A stretch of 64,000 nt of DNA from Streptomyces sp. B3I8 (GTDB lineage: Bacteria > Actinomycetota > Actinomycetes > Streptomycetales > Streptomycetaceae): contig NZ_JAUSYN010000002.1 of assembly GCF_030816915.1 (NCBI RefSeq), positions 372,001-436,000 of the forward strand. Direction: 5' to 3'. The notes under the pieces are model-generated. The model worked only from the letters and a program-made list of their open reading frames with translations, searched no databases and had not been told where the DNA came from. This document shows, piece after piece, positions 61,479 through 64,000 of this stretch. The position numbers were made by a program, and so were the translations under genes. The stretch's first letter is position 1. Every line of letters starts with the position of its first letter.

Positions 61479-62764
61479 CGGGAGGCCAGATACGCCCGCA
61501 CGTCCGGTGCCTCGTGCGCGTCCTCCTCGTTCACCAGACCGCCCACCGCGTTCGGGTCCGGCTTGAGCACATACGTCTTCAGGCTCGCCGGTAGCGCCTT
61601 GTCCGAGAAGTCCTGCGGCGTGCCGAGCCCGGTGTCGAGGTTCTTCTGCGTGCGGTGTGCCGCGACCACGTCCGCCCGGTCCAGGCTGCCCTTCCGGCAT
61701 GCCTTCTTCAGGTCCGCGCCCATGAGCTGGGCCGCGTTGTACCCGGAGAGCACGCCCGAGTCGACGACGGCACCCGGGTACTTCTTCCCGTACGCCGCGA
61801 CCATGCGCTTCACCCCCGGGATGTCGGCGCTGACCGCGGGGGCCGCGCCGACCACGTGCAGCATCCCTTCGAGCGCCTTCGCGGCGGGGGTCTTGAGGAG
61901 TTGGGGCGCGAAGCCGGGGGCACTGCTGACGATCGGCACCTTCAGGCCGCGGGCGGCGGCGACCCCCGCGAGGGAGGCGGTCTGGGCGGGGCCCGCGCTG
62001 ATCAGCAGGGCCTTGACACCCTCCTTGCGCAGGGCGGTGACCTGGGCGGACAGATCGGTGTCGGTGGCCTTGACCTTCTGCCCGACCACCTTCATGCCGG
62101 CCCGCTCCGCCGCCCAGGTGGAGCCCTCCAGGGCGTTGGCGCCGTAGTCGCCCTCGAAGTAGACGTGACCGAGGGTGTCGCCCTTGCCGAGCTTCTTCGC
62201 GCGGGTGAGGTAGTCGACGGCGGCGAGCATGTCGACGTCGTAGGTGGTGCCCACGACCTGCACGGCGTCCTTGCCGAGCAGGGCGGCGGACCAGGCCTGC
62301 GGGAAGGTGAGCATGTGGTCGCGCTGGAGGTCGTCGAGGAGGGCGGCGACCACCGGTGAGCCGACCACCTGCGGCAGCGCCACCACGTTCGTGGAGAGAT
62401 CGGCGTAGGCGCTGACGGCCTTCTGCACGTCGTAGCCGTGGTCCTTGACGGTGATGCGGATGTCTCGGCCGCAGATCCCGCCGTCGGCGTTGGTCTCGTC
62501 GGCCCACAACTGCTGGGCCTGCACGATGCTCTTGCCGAGCGTGGCGTAGGGGCCGGACAGGTCGGTCAAGGCGCCGAGCCGGATGACACCGTCGCTGACG
62601 CCGGGTCCGGTGCGGACGCCGTCGGCGCCGTCGGCGCCCGGGGAACCTTCCGACTTGGAGCTGCACGCGGCGCCGGCCAGCAGGACGGCCGTCAGGGCGG
62701 CGGCGAGGACGGGACGGCGGACGCGGCGGGCGTGCGGCGGGCGCCGGGTGGACGGGACGTTCAC
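61472..62764 (-). CDS. livK: Branched-chain amino acid ABC transporter, substrate-binding lipoprotein
   Basis: This is a 430-residue periplasm-side binding protein of the LivK/HAAT family. The signal peptide ends in LAGAAC with Cys34 for lipid attachment. The ligand-binding domain opens 'IRLGALTDLSGPYATLGK' and contains 'GVLSGYNAAQLM'. It starts at a GTG that overlaps the LivM stop (GTGA), so it is translated with the permeases. The true ligand could be branched-chain amino acids, amides or urea-like compounds. Confidence 0.92.
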   Translation of the reverse strand: MNVPSTRRPPHARRVRRPVLAAALTAVLLAGAACSSKSEGSPGADGADGVRTGPGVSDGVIRLGALTDLSGPYATLGKSIVQAQQLWADETNADGGICGRDIRITVKDHGYDVQKAVSAYADLSTNVVALPQVVGSPVVAALLDDLQRDHMLTFPQAWSAALLGKDAVQVVGTTYDVDMLAAVDYLTRAKKLGKGDTLGHVYFEGDYGANALEGSTWAAERAGMKVVGQKVKATDTDLSAQVTALRKEGVKALLISAGPAQTASLAGVAAARGLKVPIVSSAPGFAPQLLKTPAAKALEGMLHVVGAAPAVSADIPGVKRMVAAYGKKYPGAVVDSGVLSGYNAAQLMGADLKKACRKGSLDRADVVAAHRTQKNLDTGLGTPQDFSDKALPASLKTYVLKPDPNAVGGLVNEEDAHEAPDVRAYLASRH

Positions 62765-63957
62765 GAGGTGGGCTCCTTGGTTCGGGCGGCGGAGGCCGTC
62801 GGGTGGGGTGGCGGCGGGCCGGTGTCCTCGGGGGCACGCCGGGGCCGGCGGGGGCGGAGCCGGGCGGCGGCGCGGCGCAGGCGGGCCGCCGATCCGTGCA
62901 GTCCCTCGGGGGCGTGGAGCAGGACGAGGACGACGGCGGCGCCGTAGAGGTAGCGGGAGGCCTCGGTGGGACCGACGGCCCCCTCCGTGCCGCCGGGGGT
63001 GGCGACGAACGGGATGTGGTCGGCGTACCGGGCCATCAGCGGCGGCAGCGCGGTCACGAAGCAGGCCCCGGCGGCGGCGCCGGCCACCGAGCCGAGGCCA
63101 CCGATGACGATCATGGCGAGGTAGTCGACGGAGAGCGCGAGCCCGAAGTAGTCGGGCACGACCCGGCGGAAGGCGAGGGCGAGCAGCACCCCGGCGAGGC
63201 CCGCGTACATGGAGGAGACGACGAAGGCCGCCGAGCGGTGGCGGGCGACGGCCACGCCGAGCACCGCCGCCGCCCGCTCGCTGTCACGCAGCGCCGCCAG
63301 CGCCCGGCCCGGACGGCCGCGCAGCAGGTTGCGCGCGGTCCACCAGGAGCCGGCGAACAGTACGAGCCCCAGGTACCACAGCCGCTCCTCCGCGCCGAAC
63401 GGCACGCCGAGGACGACGAGTTCGGGATCGTAGGCGGTGAAGGCGAACCCGCCGACGGCCATCGGCGGCACCGAGCGGCCGTTGAAGCCGCCGGTGACGG
63501 TGTCGGCGGCGAGCAGCAGATGGTGGCCGAGGAAGACCAGCGCGAGGGTGGCGACGCCGAGGTAGATGCCGCGCACCCGGCCGGCCACGGGGCTGAACAG
63601 CAGCCCGGCCAGCCCGGTGAGCGCGACGGCGAGGACGAGGGCGAGCGGCGGCGGCAGCCCGGGGCCGGGTTCGCCGGCCAGCCAGACGTAGCCGTAGGCG
63701 CCGACAGCGAGGAAGAAGGCGTGGCCCAGGGAGAGCTGGCCCGCGGTGCCGGTGAGCAGGGACAGGCCGACGGCGCCGATGGCGGCCGCCATGCAGAACA
63801 GCCCGGTGCGCAGCCAGAAGGCGTCCAGGTAGAAGGGGACCGCGCAGAGCAGCAGGGGCACGGCCACGAGGAGGACGGTGCGGGGCGGCGGCGGGCGGTG
63901 TCCCGCCCGGCGTCCCCCCGCCGTGGAGGGCCGGGCGGGCCCGGAGGGTTCAGACAC
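62761..63957 (-). CDS. livM: Branched-chain amino acid ABC transporter permease LivM
   Basis: This is a 398-residue inner-membrane subunit with about ten helices. The family blocks are 'GLSLLTGTAGQLSLGHAFFL' near residue 63 and 'GVAVARHRSAAFVVSSMYAG' in the EAA-like loop. N- and C-termini are Pro/Arg-rich. The GTG at 63957 overlaps the end of the upstream LivH gene by eight bases. The ATPase genes livF/livG are not in the window and probably lie beyond the right edge or elsewhere. Confidence 0.93.
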   Translation of the reverse strand: MSEPSGPARPSTAGGRRAGHRPPPPRTVLLVAVPLLLCAVPFYLDAFWLRTGLFCMAAAIGAVGLSLLTGTAGQLSLGHAFFLAVGAYGYVWLAGEPGPGLPPPLALVLAVALTGLAGLLFSPVAGRVRGIYLGVATLALVFLGHHLLLAADTVTGGFNGRSVPPMAVGGFAFTAYDPELVVLGVPFGAEERLWYLGLVLFAGSWWTARNLLRGRPGRALAALRDSERAAAVLGVAVARHRSAAFVVSSMYAGLAGVLLALAFRRVVPDYFGLALSVDYLAMIVIGGLGSVAGAAAGACFVTALPPLMARYADHIPFVATPGGTEGAVGPTEASRYLYGAAVVLVLLHAPEGLHGSAARLRRAAARLRPRRPRRAPEDTGPPPPHPTASAARTKEPTS

Positions 63958-64000
63958 GGACGGCTCCCTTCCCGCCGAACAGTCCGGTGGGCCGCACCAG
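63950..64000 (-). CDS. livH: LivH-type permease, C-terminal end (edge-truncated)
   Basis: Only the last 16 codons are present, reading LVRPTGLFGGKGAVRV and a stop. RPTGLFGGK is the usual C-terminus of LivH permeases. It overlaps the LivM start, which agrees with a livH-livM-livK order. Confidence 0.7.
   Translation of the reverse strand: MVRPTGLFGGKGAVRV

Overview
The window reads as a chromosomal segment of a Streptomyces-like actinomycete. The base composition is very GC-rich throughout, third codon positions are nearly all G or C, starts are often GTG or TTG, many gene pairs overlap by ATGA or GTGA, and the segment carries a type II polyketide spore-pigment (whiE-type) locus. I saw no rRNA, tRNA, CRISPR array, insertion sequence or phage.

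Layout. 0-15 kb: a TetR gene with paired operators, asparagine synthetase asnB, a serine hydrolase, then a phospholipid-flavoured block (lipid kinase and AgpS-like flavoprotein facing a TetR-glpD pair), small and secreted proteins, and an SDR facing an XRE regulator. 15-24 kb: SOS-associated peptidase, cysteine-free ribosomal proteins L31 and L33, a frameshifted tyrosine phosphatase beside a fructosamine-kinase-family gene, an acyl-CoA dehydrogenase/SDR pair under a TetR with a perfect operator, and signalling proteins (ANTAR-GAF, HATPase). 24-36 kb: a PPOX flavoprotein plus VanB-type reductase facing a TetR, a GAF/PucR regulator facing an MHS transporter and acyl-CoA ligase, a secreted phosphohydrolase, a PP2C phosphatase and a permease. 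36-45 kb: a carbohydrate system (dehydrogenase, secreted DUF4832 protein, two permeases, binding lipoprotein, alpha-galactosidase, ROK regulator).

45-55 kb: the spore-pigment cluster, with a divergent hydroxylase, then SchA/CurD-like protein, cupin, KS-alpha, chain-length factor, ACP, aromatase and cyclase, ending at a perfect 19-bp palindromic terminator. Facing it is a coupled pair made of an O-methyltransferase and a secreted beta-helix protein. 55-60 kb: DUF5709 protein, a dispersed-repeat-like spacer, an NLP-family secreted protein, sthA, and a metal-type permease coupled to a frameshifted TIGR03943 gene. 60-61.5 kb: a compact ATP-grasp RiPP (graspetide) pair, a 63-residue precursor and its ligase with no methyltransferase beside it; this is the strongest candidate for a new product. 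61.5-64 kb: a branched-chain amino acid ABC transporter running off the right edge.

A recurring feature that gene calls do not explain is short degenerate tandem repeats (7 to 23 bp) that begin on or just after stop codons. I find clear cases after asnB, two SDR genes, a sugar permease and the whiE aromatase, with weaker ones elsewhere.
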